A stretch of 64,000 bases of DNA from Saturnia japonica (Eukaryota > Arthropoda > Insecta > Lepidoptera > Saturniidae): assembly GCA_033032175.1 (NCBI GenBank), contig CM065316.1, positions 4,248,115-4,312,114 of the forward strand, given 5' to 3'. The notes under the pieces were generated by a model. The model was not told the DNA's origin, ran no database searches, and worked only from the letters and a program-made list of their open reading frames with translations. The position numbers and the translations under genes were made by a program. Positions 54,668-64,000 of the stretch are shown here, in pieces (the stretch's first letter is position 1; every line of letters starts with the position of its first letter).

Positions 54668-55218
54668 AAGATCCCAGAGCGATAAGACACAACTTATTTT
54701 CTAAAGCATAGAACTTTCGGTTCTTAGTACACGAGAGTACTTTTTAATACCTGTACGTTTGTGGATTTGGCTCGGTGACACCTGCGCAGCTACTCACAGT
54801 TGAGTAATTTTTGTGTTTAGGGGATGTTTGGTCATTACAGTTTGTCTGACTGATTAAATATAACTTTGTAATATTTATCTTAATAACATATATAAAAATC
54901 AGACATTTAAAAATAAATTAAGTTCATTTTTTTTGTTGAGCTTTAAAGCGTCTGACAAAAGTTCTGGCCCATGGAAAACGTCTGACTTTTTTGATATTAC
55001 TTCAGAGTAATATTCTACAAAATATATATAAAAATCAGTTATTAAAATTTAAGTTAAGTAACTCTGATTTTTAGTTACCTTTCTCACCTGGTACCTGCGC
55101 AGGTGTCACAGAGCCAACTCCACAAACGTACAGGTATTAAAAAGTACACGAGAGACTACTAAGAACCGAAAGTTCTATGCTTTAGAAAATAAGTTGTGTC
55201 TTATCGCTCTGGGATCTT
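54668..55218. mobile_element. Inverted-repeat element, arms about 122 and 124 bp
   Basis: Left arm 54668-54789 starts AAGATCCCAGAGCGATAAGA and ends 'gacacctgcgcag'. Right arm 55095-55218 is its reverse complement almost throughout. Inside each arm a short core ('gtacacgagag') has the same plus-strand orientation instead of being inverted. The 305-bp centre is AT-rich with scattered 'gtctgac' and 'aaaaatcag' words, no ORF. The RNA of either strand would fold into a long hairpin. Terminal duplications are not evident. Confidence 0.75.
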
Positions 55219-55419
55219 GGACTAATAAAGAAGTTCGGAAACGCTTTGACTTCCGACTTCCCTAATAAATATTTAAGGCTAGGTGAGAGGTGTATACTAA
55301 TGTTAGATCATAGCCTTTTTTGAACTTTTTTGAATTTAACTGGTAGTTCTAGAGATTTAAACAAACAAACAAAAAAACTCTTCCGCTTTATTATAATTAG
55401 TATAGATATCGGTGTAGTT
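55219..55419. other. Unassigned DNA
   Basis: Nothing recognised. Confidence 0.45.
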
Positions 55420-55620
55420 GTGATTTGAAGTTGGTCATCATAATGATTATCTGTTGGTTTATCACGTGCCAGGATCATCTAATATACATCGAGCGGCTTG
55501 CAGGGTGGCATGATAGGGACGACCAGCAATGGGTTGCCGATCTCTCGGTGGTGGCTGTAGCTTTTGTCGCCACTCTGCCACTAAAAAAGTCTTTCGTCGC
55601 AACGTTAATGACACCGAATA
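55420..55620 (+). repeat. 'gaccgtcgatgg' repeat family copy
   Basis: 'atcgagcggcttgcagggtg', 'cgaccagcaatgggttgccg' and 'atctctcggtggtggctgta'. An 81-codon frame (55425-55670) crosses it and gives LAGWHDRDDQQWVADLS, aligned in register with the copy at 24560-24740. Confidence 0.55.
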
Positions 55621-56371
55621 CAATTAATCAAATAAAACATATTAATACTAGACAATCTTTTAATGTATAGTCATGTTTGAATCGTGTTCGTGCTGGTGTT
55701 ATAATCAAATTATTATAATGTTAAAACTCTGCAAATTAACTGGTCATGACCATTAATAATGTTTTTAGATCGAATACAAATATGATAAAAGACAAGTAAT
55801 GATAGTTCTTAAGCGTCAGATATAAAGTGTTTCAGTTAATGTTCCTATTAAGTATTATACGACATGCGATGAATTGTTACGTCCTTCTTATGCTTTATTA
55901 ACGTCTATATCGTTATTATTTTCTAGATCTATTTAAGTTGACATCGTATCCTTAACTTATTACAAAAGTCAAGTATAATATCTCAAGTAAATGAAGTAAA
56001 ATAGAACATGAAATCCAGCGTAGATATTCTAAGATATTATGAATATCTTAAAGTCAAGTCTACTTTAGAAAAATTCTATTCAGATAACTGCAGAAGTTAA
56101 ATTAGAAATCTTTATTGTAGGTTTCTTTTGTGAGCAGGATCGCAGTAGTTTAAGCAGAGTAGACATTGGCATGTACAATAAAATACACAATACAGTCAAA
56201 CACAACGGTGACCATCGAGAGATCGCAATCCATGGACCGTGGCCGCTGTCACGTCAGCCTGCAAAAACGCTTGAAGGATCCTATGTCATAAGAAAGAGGG
56301 AAAGAGATGAGATTATAGCGATAAGGCTAAACCTATATATACAACAATAACTGGGCGAAAGAGATTTGTTC
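55621..56371. other. Unassigned AT-rich DNA
   Basis: A GC-richer patch at 56205-56270 ('caacggtgaccatcgagaga', 'ccatggaccgtggccgct') may be a further diverged copy of the 24560-24740 family. Confidence 0.4.
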
Positions 56372-56478
56372 GGTCTCTTAAAAAAAAAACACCTGTCTAT
56401 GTAAAAACTTGGAATGTAAAACATTATCTAAATACAAACTCTCATTCAAATCGTTGAAGCAGTTTCCGAGAAACCATT
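56372..56478 (-). repeat. 'ggtttctcggaaac' repeat
   Basis: Plus orientation 'aacacctgtctatgtaaaaa', 'cttggaatgtaaaacattat' and 'gcagtttccgagaaacc', the reverse of 28490-28633. Confidence 0.6.
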
Positions 56479-56914
56479 TAGAAATAGCTCACTACAAAGA
56501 TATAAGATAAATACGTTTTTTGATGAAAACCAAGTTTGTTTAGTTATTTAGACACTTCTACGACGATCTTCCCTTGCGATTAAGCACTAAGTCGCGTAGG
56601 TAAGTAACGCTATATATAAGATATTACTATATAGCCTACTTATCTATTGCGTTGTCTGATGCATTCAAATTCATTCGCTAGGTTTTCTATTCCATTTGCG
56701 TCTCATATTACTCTAGTCGCGTGCCTTTCTAGCTGAGGAAAGACATTTTATTGACTTTTGATGACATGTACGCCATTGGTATTCAGACTTAGTTTATTGT
56801 TTATTATATTAGCTGGTAGAGACGATGGAAATTCTAAAGCATGACAATGGTGAGGGCTATCTATGTTTGAAGTTTATTTGCATGATTCAAGTAGAAATTA
56901 GAACTTCCATAGAA
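56479..56914. other. Unassigned DNA
   Basis: Nothing recognised. Confidence 0.45.
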
Positions 56915-56990
56915 GAAACGGAATAGCCCTCAGAATTGCTAGGCATACATTAAGTGGCCGTGGGTGGGGCCGTAGAACGTATGGCTGAAG
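56915..56990 (+). pseudogene. Possible RTE-like LINE scrap
   Basis: 'tcagaattgctaggcataca' and 'aagtggccgtgggtggggcc' plus 'gtagaacgtatggctgaagg' resemble the DNA for the RIAKLKWQWAGH-ARRTDG box of RTE-type RT. Too short for a firm call. Confidence 0.4.
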
Positions 56991-57339
56991 GTGAAGATAA
57001 TAATTTGGGTAATAAAGCTGAGCGTATTTTTATATTACTATGTGTAGTCATGGAAATAATATCTAGATATTCTAAAATATGTCAGTTCAATTTAACTGAC
57101 TGGTTGGTTGTCACTAATTTTTCTGACCATATTAAAATAAAATCAAATGTTATTGGCTATATAACTTTTACTTCGTTCCAAGTCACTTTTATCTCAGCTT
57201 TCTCATTATAAATTCTTGATAAACTTATTGCACAGACAAATCATTCAATTAGACTTCTAATAATAAGTGAAACGATTTTTTCAATATATTTGATTAGTAA
57301 ATTCGTTACAAGCAGTCGTCAGAAAACATCGACAATAAT
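56991..57339. other. Unassigned AT-rich DNA
   Basis: The 85-codon frame 56954-57211 begins inside the LINE scrap at a GTG codon and is not a supported gene. Confidence 0.45.
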
Positions 57340-57520
57340 ATTATGATGTGGCTAAACAATTCTTCCCTCAAATTTTCAGAAATATGATATAGGACACTAA
57401 CTACCTTCAGACTATAAGCTATAATTATACCAAATTTAATTAAATTCCGTTCAGTAGTTTTTGCGTGATTGGCTTTCAAGCATACCGACAGGCAGACAGA
57501 TAGACGAGAATTCCAAAAAA
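57340..57520 (-). repeat. Interspersed repeat, copy of 29431-29570
   Basis: Plus orientation 'taccaaatttaattaaattc', 'gtttttgcgtgattggc' and 'gacaggcagacagatagacg'. Confidence 0.5.
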
Positions 57521-58284
57521 TTATAAGTATAAATTTAAATTGATAATTCATATAAATTAATTATGTACGTATTGCTCTTTGTCTTGTCTTCGATAATACT
57601 ATCTCATTTCTTTAATTAGTCATATCGCTCCCTCATACCACGGCTAGTTGAAATAACTATACGAGTGCCAATAAACAAACAGGTGTCTATGTGACTAGAT
57701 GGATTATGGCTTAATGATATTTAATGTCCCAATATTTTGCGGGAAACATGTAAAAATCAAAGAACTTCACAAGAACATATCATTAAATGCAAATCGGATC
57801 TCGAAGAGATTCGAGAAATGTCTTAAATTTAATCTTTGATGTTAATTGATACGTGACTTTATACTCGTAAGATGTCGGTACAACGCGTAAGTATACATAT
57901 TTCTGAAATTGATTTAGTTTTGTATTATGTATTTAGCGTACATAAAGAAGACTAATTACATAGTATAATTGATTCGAATAAAGTCATACACGTTAATGAT
58001 TAAAGGTATTCTTCATTGTTATAAACATGGTGAATGTTTGTTTATTGAACACTAACAAAAAATGTACGAAAAGAAACTGTCCGATACTGGTCTATGTGGA
58101 TTTAACAAATATGAAGAACTAACGAATGAAGGAAATAAGGCTCGCTATAGAAACGAAAGATAAATCGTGATTAGTTCTTTCTGTATACTCCAGTAAGCAC
58201 GTGATTTATTGATACGTATGAGTGAAAAGATGTTTTTATACTCCATAGGTTTAGCGTTTAAACTTTATGTTAAGTGTTTGAAAG
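57521..58284. other. Unassigned AT-rich DNA
   Basis: Nothing recognised. Confidence 0.5.
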
Positions 58285-58385
58285 TATTACCACGCTAAGA
58301 CTGGCTGTCAAGTGTTGCTTCTGGAATTCACATATAGGTGTATGGTACCAGATTCTCAACTTGAGATTGGTTGCAAGCCAGGAGG
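58285..58385 (-). repeat. SINE family A, partial
   Basis: 'gactggctgtcaagtgttgc', 'cacatataggtgtatgg' and 'tcaacttgagattggttgca' follow 9948-10200. Confidence 0.6.
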
Positions 58386-58939
58386 AAATTTTGTAAATTG
58401 CCTGCCCCGTGTATTAAATATATCAAATCCTAAACACTAAACAGAAAGATTAAACTACGAATTTAGTCGGCAGCGTCTTCTAAATAGAACTCAATCCAAA
58501 ATAAAAAATACATGAAAAAATATTATTGAATAGGTATATTTCATTGGATTATGATTTTTTTTAAAGTAATTCGATGGGAGTTCGCTACAAGGAACTTCAA
58601 CGCAAGTGCACTTTGGATCCCTTCTTGTTTCATATAAAGATGACCATCGAAATAAAAATTTTTGAGATAAATATCTCATATAAAAAACAAATAAGTAGAT
58701 TTAAAAAAAATAATAGTTTCACGTCGTTAATATTTTAATAGTGTGGATTTCATCATCAACGTATTCTGAAACTATAATCTTTTATTAGTAAGTCATAAAA
58801 TTACACTAGATTAGAACGAAAGATACAGTCAAGTGTATACAGCAGAAGTTATCGAAACTTTAAACCACTGTAAACAATTGTGGCAGAAAAGACAGCTCTG
58901 CCCGCATGAGTGATTAGACGGTCTTTCACGTTTTGCTCA
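58386..58939. other. Unassigned AT-rich DNA
   Basis: Nothing recognised. Confidence 0.5.
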
Positions 58940-59110
58940 ACCACCCCATATTAGAAAAAGTTAGATTAGAAACTGTATCCAGTTGCATAACTGAGAGGCA
59001 GCAAGTTTGGACGTCACGTCGATCGACGTGGGTTTGAACACTACAACGAACTTTCGGTAAGGGAAAACATCTTGATGAAATTAATAAACCAAGATGGTGC
59101 ATTTTCAAAT
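58940..59110 (+). repeat. SINE family A, head
   Basis: 'gacgtcacgtcgatcgacgt', 'gggtttgaacactacaacga', 'actttcggtaagggaaaaca' and 'tcttgatgaaa' match the head at 11075-11270. The B-box equivalent is GGTTTGAACAC. Confidence 0.6.
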
Positions 59111-59654
59111 GCTTGAAAAATAACATCGAGTGTTTTTGTTAGTAAAACAAGTAAGCAACTTCATGGTGTAGATTTTTTGTAGATAGACACACATTCATCA
59201 TTTTTTCATAATACGTGTAAAGCTTTAGTATCCGAAGTCTGTTGAAGAAATCTCCACCCACATTCAGCGATTTTCATCAAATAATTCGATTACGTTCCTA
59301 ATTCATTACTTTGTATTCAATGTAATAGTAAACAAAGTAATGTTCCTCACTATCGGATCCTATAAAATAAATAAAATAAAACACAATAATTAATACGTTA
59401 TTCGAAATATCAATAAAATAAAAGAATTTTGCTATGTTAAAAAGTTTTCATTTGAAATTGCACTAATTTACTTTGAAGCGTTGAAGTACAAGGAGTCTGT
59501 TAGCGATTTTAACATTTTCAACTTTTACAAGACCGAATTCGCTTTTATTATCCTATTTATAAAGTAGTGTTTTTAATTTGTGTTTACCCGTGTAGGTATA
59601 TAATAGTGACATTTCTAATGTCCTCTTTAGCTAGATCACGACTATTTCGCAGGA
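59111..59654. other. Unassigned AT-rich DNA
   Basis: Nothing recognised. Confidence 0.5.
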
Positions 59655-59811
59655 TCGGTAAAAACCCAAGCCAAGATTCGGCCACCTTCGCATCTTAGCT
59701 TTCGCGGCTGAATGCCTTAAGCCCAAGCCCGGTGAAGCTTTAAAAGCCGTCTGAGGCTCCAGGGCCCTTATGGCTAACAGTATAGTCAGTTCTAAAGAAA
59801 GAAAAAAACTT
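59655..59811 (+). mobile_element. Jockey-family 3' tail
   Basis: 'gccaagattcggccaccttc', 'gctttcgcggctgaatgcct', 'aagcccggtgaagctttaaa' and 'ggcccttatggctaacagta', ending in an A-rich run. The DNA just after the tail ('ttcatctcgctttgg') resembles the target at 26984 ('tcatctcgttc'). Confidence 0.8.
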
Positions 59812-60186
59812 CATCTCGCTTTGGTTCCATGAGTGGAGTGGAGTGGAGTTGCCACATTTTACATTTGCGAATAAAGAAAAAGAAGGAAGAAAAAAAATCC
59901 TATTATTGTATGACAATAAAGTACGTCTTAAAATATTGGAAACCGGAGAGCAAATAATAGGTCTTGTCATTAATTACGATCAACCTTTTTTGGTATTTTA
60001 ATGATTTACGTAATGAATAATAATTTATAGTTTCTCAAAATAACGTACAATACTGTATTATAAAGTACAGGCGGTAACCCTAACTATGACCTTTAATCAA
60101 GTTGGGGAACATTATGATCTTCTGCTAAATTTCTACAATATGGTAACTGTTTAAACGAAAAATACACATAAGCCGATCATAATAAT
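59812..60186. other. Unassigned DNA with a small microsatellite
   Basis: (GAGTG)n-like run at 59831-59849. Nothing else recognised. Confidence 0.5.
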
Positions 60187-60495
60187 ATGCACAATGATAC
60201 ATTTTCCATCCTTTTTGCTTGTGTCTGTTTGAAATCACAACGACGAACACTAAAGATACTGCAGGATTTATCAAACAATAATAAACTTTTAACCCGAAGA
60301 TTGATTAGTGATAGTTGCATGGAGCGTGCTAAATCACAAGTGAACCAAGAAGAGACATCCAAACTTCAAGAAAGTTGTAGTCTGGTGAGTCCTTTTACTC
60401 CTTCATTCCTTATCATTGTGCGTTGTAATCGGCTTAGAAAGATGGCCCCTATCCATAATCCGGCTAAAAAAGTAACGAACCAGCGCTTGCAGTAA
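60187..60495 (+). other. Candidate host exon or chance ORF
   Basis: A 102-codon frame with less biased composition than its surroundings. The central part LQDLSNNNKLLTRRLISDSC, then MERAKSQVNQEETSKLQE, is hydrophilic and helix-prone. It ends near a strong splice-donor-like AGTCTG/GTGAGT at about 60384-60391. Possible acceptors are CTAAAG or TGCAG at about 60249-60270. No known domain is recognised and no neighbouring exon was found. It may be chance; kept because it is the only exon-like stretch not explained by a repeat. Confidence 0.2.
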
Positions 60496-60959
60496 CGTTA
60501 CTTAAAATTTTCAAACCTAAACTCAATTCAAGGCCGAGTTATTTTCAATGCAAACAACGGTCGAAACTATTCACTAAGCTCATTTCTTTTTTTCTATATT
60601 ATATGGTTTTTCGATAATATGTGGTATGTGTCAACGTGATTTTTTTTTTTAATAATAATAAATGTTTTTAATGTGAACGTTATAATTTCTTTAATCGCGA
60701 CCCACACGTTGAAAAACACTACTTTAGACATGCTATAAAACGTATAAAACTTTTTATCATCATTTTCATGAAGTTCTCTGACAACAACGAATGCTCTACT
60801 TTTAATATTTCTTTCGATGTACGGATGCACCCAAAATTTCCTTTTACGTCTTTCTTGTAGTAAATATAGAGAAGCAGGTCTTCATCGCTACGCTCACATG
60901 TCATCGTAGTGGACGGCTCAAGAATGATGAATTATACAGATTTATTTTAACAAATGTCT
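60496..60959. other. Unassigned AT-rich DNA
   Basis: Two overlapping minus frames (60594-60904) show no motif. Confidence 0.45.
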
Positions 60960-61065
60960 GTTTTCGAATGAATATTTATTTTTATGGATGTACAGACATC
61001 ACTTCTTTGTTTATGAACCAATATGGATGATTTTTTTTGTTGTATATGAGATGTAAAAAATAATA
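60960..61065 (+). repeat. Single arm of the fold-back family, short
   Basis: 'ttcgaatgaatatttatttt', 'tatggatgtacagacatcac', 'ttctttgtttatgaacca' and 'tatggatgatttttttt'. Confidence 0.55.
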
Positions 61066-61924
61066 AAGTATCTTTTGAAGCTATTTAGTATAAAATATGA
61101 CACCTATGTATGTATTTTGACTAAAACGCCGTCAGAGTCATGCATAAATTGAGACATTAACACTTCATATTATTTGATCGAAGCATTAGCATGAAAAATT
61201 ACGTCAGTAAAGTATAAGTAAAGGGTAAATATCACCAGACGCCACAGTTCCCTTATGGTTTCCAATAGTTGCACTAACAAGGCAAGTCACCACCCTTGTG
61301 ATGGTCACCACTATTACGATTGTTATCACACTCGGACAGCCATCACGCTCATTTTCCATGAAAAAAGAAAAGAAAATGGTCAGCTATGGTCGAGAGCAAA
61401 GACTTCGCGATCTATCACACTTCTGAAATATAATAAAAATATATTACCTCGGGTGTATTAAAGGAGAAACACCATAAAGTCTCTATACTTTTGTTCCTTC
61501 TACCAAACTGCCCTTGGCTTGATTCAAAAATGCTTTATATTATCATTATTCTAGTTTCTCAAAACTATGCACAGATGGCGTGCTTCTGCAACAATATAAT
61601 TCAAACCGGTTATACAGATATATACCGGAAATCTTTTTATATTTAATTAGTTTTGTATGAAGCCAACATAAGTATATTTAATCATTGGATAAGGGTCTTA
61701 TGGGGCTGATATATACAAAGCATGAAAGCCTCTAAATAAATAAATAACTTAAAAAAATACATGAAAAAAATCTTGTTTGTACAAATCTTCATTGAAGTAA
61801 TATCCAATGTTAGATATAGAATAGTCTAATATTTGAAAATTATAAAAGAAAGTAATTTTATAATTGTAGCAAAAAAAATAGTTTTGTATCAAACAATATT
61901 ATAAAGATTACAATACTCCATTTG
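61066..61924. other. Unassigned AT-rich DNA
   Basis: A GC-richer patch at 61280-61360 ('caccacccttgtgatggtca') shows no recognised protein; it contains a short imperfect palindrome. Confidence 0.4.
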
Positions 61925-61990
61925 CAAAGAAATTGCTTCTCCGTAAATCGACGCTAGTGCCGGCCATATTGGCGATTAAGCCTAAAATTA
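61925..61990 (-). repeat. SINE family A, tail scrap
   Basis: 'gtgccggccatattggcgat' then 'taagcctaa' matches the 'gtggcccaagatggcgacta' box of 9948-10200. Confidence 0.4.
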
Positions 61991-62545
61991 CGAGTATTAT
62001 TTGAAACGATCGTTTTCGCCGCACCTATGTAATCCATGTATCTATATAATAGGGATGAACTGAGCAATAAGTTTGTGGGTATTTCTGCATAAAGTATTTT
62101 TTTTTTTGTATATAAGTGCTAGGAAAATTCACAGTACATTACAAGAGGCGGCACGGCACGACTTTGTAAAAAAGTTAGCATTCGCTCTTTTCGTTCATAA
62201 AAAATAGTTACGTCTTTTGCACATTCGCGCGAGATGTGCAGTTAATTGTAATCCTTCCTTTTCGCGTCAACATCCATTTTCTTAATTATTTTGGCTACAA
62301 ATTCCTCTGTAGTTCCTTCCCTCTAAGGATTAAATTAAATTCCTTGGAAATAGCATTGTCTTCTGATAGTTGTGTGACTTTGAACTCCGTTTGAATATCA
62401 GATTATGTTTAATTTTATTCAAAACTAGCTGTGCTCGACGGTTTCACCCATGTTGAATTTACTCGGTCAACTTTTTAACTTGCTGTCTCCAAGTTATCGT
62501 TCCGCTTCTGAGGGTCGTACCTTGAAGTCATACATAACTATCTTA
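61991..62545. other. Unassigned DNA with a Helitron-like terminus
   Basis: 'aactagctgtgctcgacggt' at 62424 resembles the reversed H2 terminus (49187). It is interrupted at 62546 by an H1 copy. Confidence 0.4.
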
Positions 62546-62909
62546 TCTATATATTAATACGTGAAGCAAAAGCTTTCTACCCATTTTTAAGCGTATTGCG
62601 TGCACGGAAGACTGAGATTTGGCATGGTTAGAGTTTATATTGAGAAGGAACGCAGAAAGTTAAAATTTATCTATAATATATGTTACTAATATATTAAATT
62701 AAATTAATTAATACTGTGAATCCTAACCCGAGCAGAGCCATTGAACTTAGACCCCCTAAAATATTGACATTATAACTCATTGAAAAGTGACAGCAAGTGA
62801 TGCAGATAACACTCATTGTTTAGGTTCATGAATACTGCAAATTTCAAAGAGAAAATAGTTTATAACCAAAAAGTCGCAGGTCGAATTTCGATCTTAGAGC
62901 GATCGCTAG
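62546..62909 (+). mobile_element. Helitron-like element, family H1, best-preserved copy
   Basis: 5' A then TCTATATATTAATACGTGAA; boxes 'gcgtgcacggaagactg', 'tgaaaagtgacagcaagtga' and 'aaaagtcgcaggtcgaattt'; 3' end 'gagcgatcgCTAG' followed by T. 364 bp, non-coding. It apparently landed in an H2-type copy beginning at 62424. Confidence 0.65.
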
Positions 62910-63254
62910 TAAGAATAACCTTACAGTTAAAAATAAAAAAGTATTTTTCAAATCTATCAAGAAAATTAAAAAAACGCATGCATCTTCTCTACCTACCTTG
63001 CTACCATCTTTAAACCGTCAAGCGTGTTTCAGTTTAATCTGCTGGCTACAAATGAATTAACATTTTACAATCTACAATCGCTATTCATTAAGCTACAGGT
63101 GTGATTTGCTTAGTTTATCGGGACACGATAATTGCGATTGACTAGATTGCGAACACCATACACCAGGAGTACCGGCTGTCGTAGTGGCCCAATTAAGCAT
63201 ATCGTGATCCGGGATCAGCTTATGTATATTCAGTAACTAAGCTAGGTGGTAGAA
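62910..63254. other. Unassigned DNA
   Basis: Nothing recognised. Confidence 0.5.
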
Positions 63255-63480
63255 ATCTGTATCAAACTGGATCGCAATTCGCAACCATCATGCAAATGGT
63301 GACTCTCTCTTGTTTTATATTTTTCGGGATCAGTCAGTATATAATCAGTTATCGAGAGACTTGCAGGCCGGCAGGACGGCGATGACGACCTGCCGATCTC
63401 TGAGTGGTCGCTGTTGTTTATGTATTCTACTGTGCCATGCACCATGCGGCAATAAAAAAGTAGTGTAAAAGCGTTTCTCA
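63255..63480 (+). repeat. 'gaccgtcgatgg' repeat family copy
   Basis: 'aactggatcgcaattcgcaa', 'tttttcgggatcag', 'tcgagagacttgcaggccgg' and 'gccgatctctgagtggtcgc' align with 24560-24740 and 55420-55620. Confidence 0.55.
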
Positions 63481-63520
63481 AATATAGCTCCCCGAGTATG
63501 CTTATACGTGTTTGAAGACT

Positions 63521-63861
63521 GATCTTCAACTTGACGGAGATAACTAACCCAACACGCTCAATAAAATATCTTACCATTAGGTTATGGCGTTATAACTAGT
63601 TTATCTATATCTGCAACCATAATGTTTCATTCGAATCCATTACTGATCTTCAAATTGATGGAGATAAATAACTAACCCGACCAGATCAATTAAATACCTT
63701 ATTGTGTTATGACTAGTTTATCTATATCTGTAACCATAATGTTTGAATCGAATCCATGATTGATCTTTAAATTGATGGAGATAGATTAGTGACGAGCTCA
63801 ATAAAATACCTTACTATTAGGTTATGAAACCTCAAGGTATGATTCGAATCCAGTCCCTTTG
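63521..63861. repeat. Tandem repeat, three units of about 117-124 bp
   Basis: Units start at 63521, 63645 and 63762 with 'gatcttcaacttgacggaga', 'gatcttcaaattgatggaga' and 'gatctttaaattgatggaga'. Each continues with 'caataaaatacctta'-type and 'cgaatcca'-type boxes. The third unit is diverged after 'aggttatg'. Confidence 0.75.
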
Positions 63862-64000
63862 CCGCAATGGAGGAACGCCTCCCTTCAAATTTTGCTTGCA
63901 AAAGTCCTGAGCAATATAATTTCTTACATAGTAATCTCAGCAAAAAATTATATTTCAGATTTCATGACGCCCGTTACATTGATAATACAATTTTGGGGGA

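Overview
The window looks like non-coding, repeat-dense DNA from an insect, most probably a moth or butterfly (Lepidoptera). It is AT-rich, has no convincing complete host gene, and shows none of the operons or ribosome binding sites of a prokaryote. The Lepidoptera call is an inference. It rests on recognising typical interspersed families: Jockey-, CR1-like and RTE-like LINE fragments, tRNA-headed SINEs, Helitron-like elements ending in CTAG(T), and hAT and mariner remnants. Nearly every open frame with recognisable protein similarity belongs to a mobile element.

Layout. Positions 1-9250 hold eroded LINE pieces (RT C-terminus at 1-634, RT N-terminus at 7232-7981), a small antisense Ty3/gypsy RNase H relic (6835-6966), a fold-back repeat (4258-4826) and a Jockey 3' tail (2527-3000). 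Positions 9250-16670 hold SINEs, a Helitron-like copy and the largest LINE: a 5'-truncated Jockey-clade element on the minus strand (12464-16492). It has a 42-nt poly(A) tract, a 12-bp target-site duplication, a gag remnant, and an endonuclease-RT ORF broken by one frameshift just before the YADD motif. Positions 16670-38600 are mostly unassigned AT-rich DNA with scattered TIR elements, a CR1-like RT C-terminus (19695-20170), a tiny recent Jockey tail insertion (26865-26983), RTE-like fragments and a mariner relic.

Positions 39004-42053 are a compact Ty3/gypsy LTR retrotransposon. It has two 209-bp LTRs differing at three places, a 4-bp TGTA duplication, and an 18-nt primer-binding site matching the 3' end of tRNA-Pro. 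The gag-protease frame and integrase are present, but reverse transcriptase and RNase H are missing. Two frame breaks separate gag-protease from the two integrase pieces, so it is a non-autonomous deletion derivative.

Positions 42054-64000 contain a non-autonomous hAT element with a degenerate 8-bp duplication (43860-44517), more Jockey tails, Helitron-like copies, a tRNA-headed SINE with a LINE-like tail (48724-49020), a large inverted repeat with an oddly oriented core (54668-55218), a low-confidence candidate exon (60187-60495) and a three-unit tandem repeat at the right edge.

The pieces do not form a host pathway. The window is a layered record of transposition. The youngest events visible are the Jockey insertion, the 119-bp Jockey tail and the LTR element, judged by intact duplications, long poly(A) tracts or near-identical LTRs. 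All family names come from reading the sequence, without database searches.
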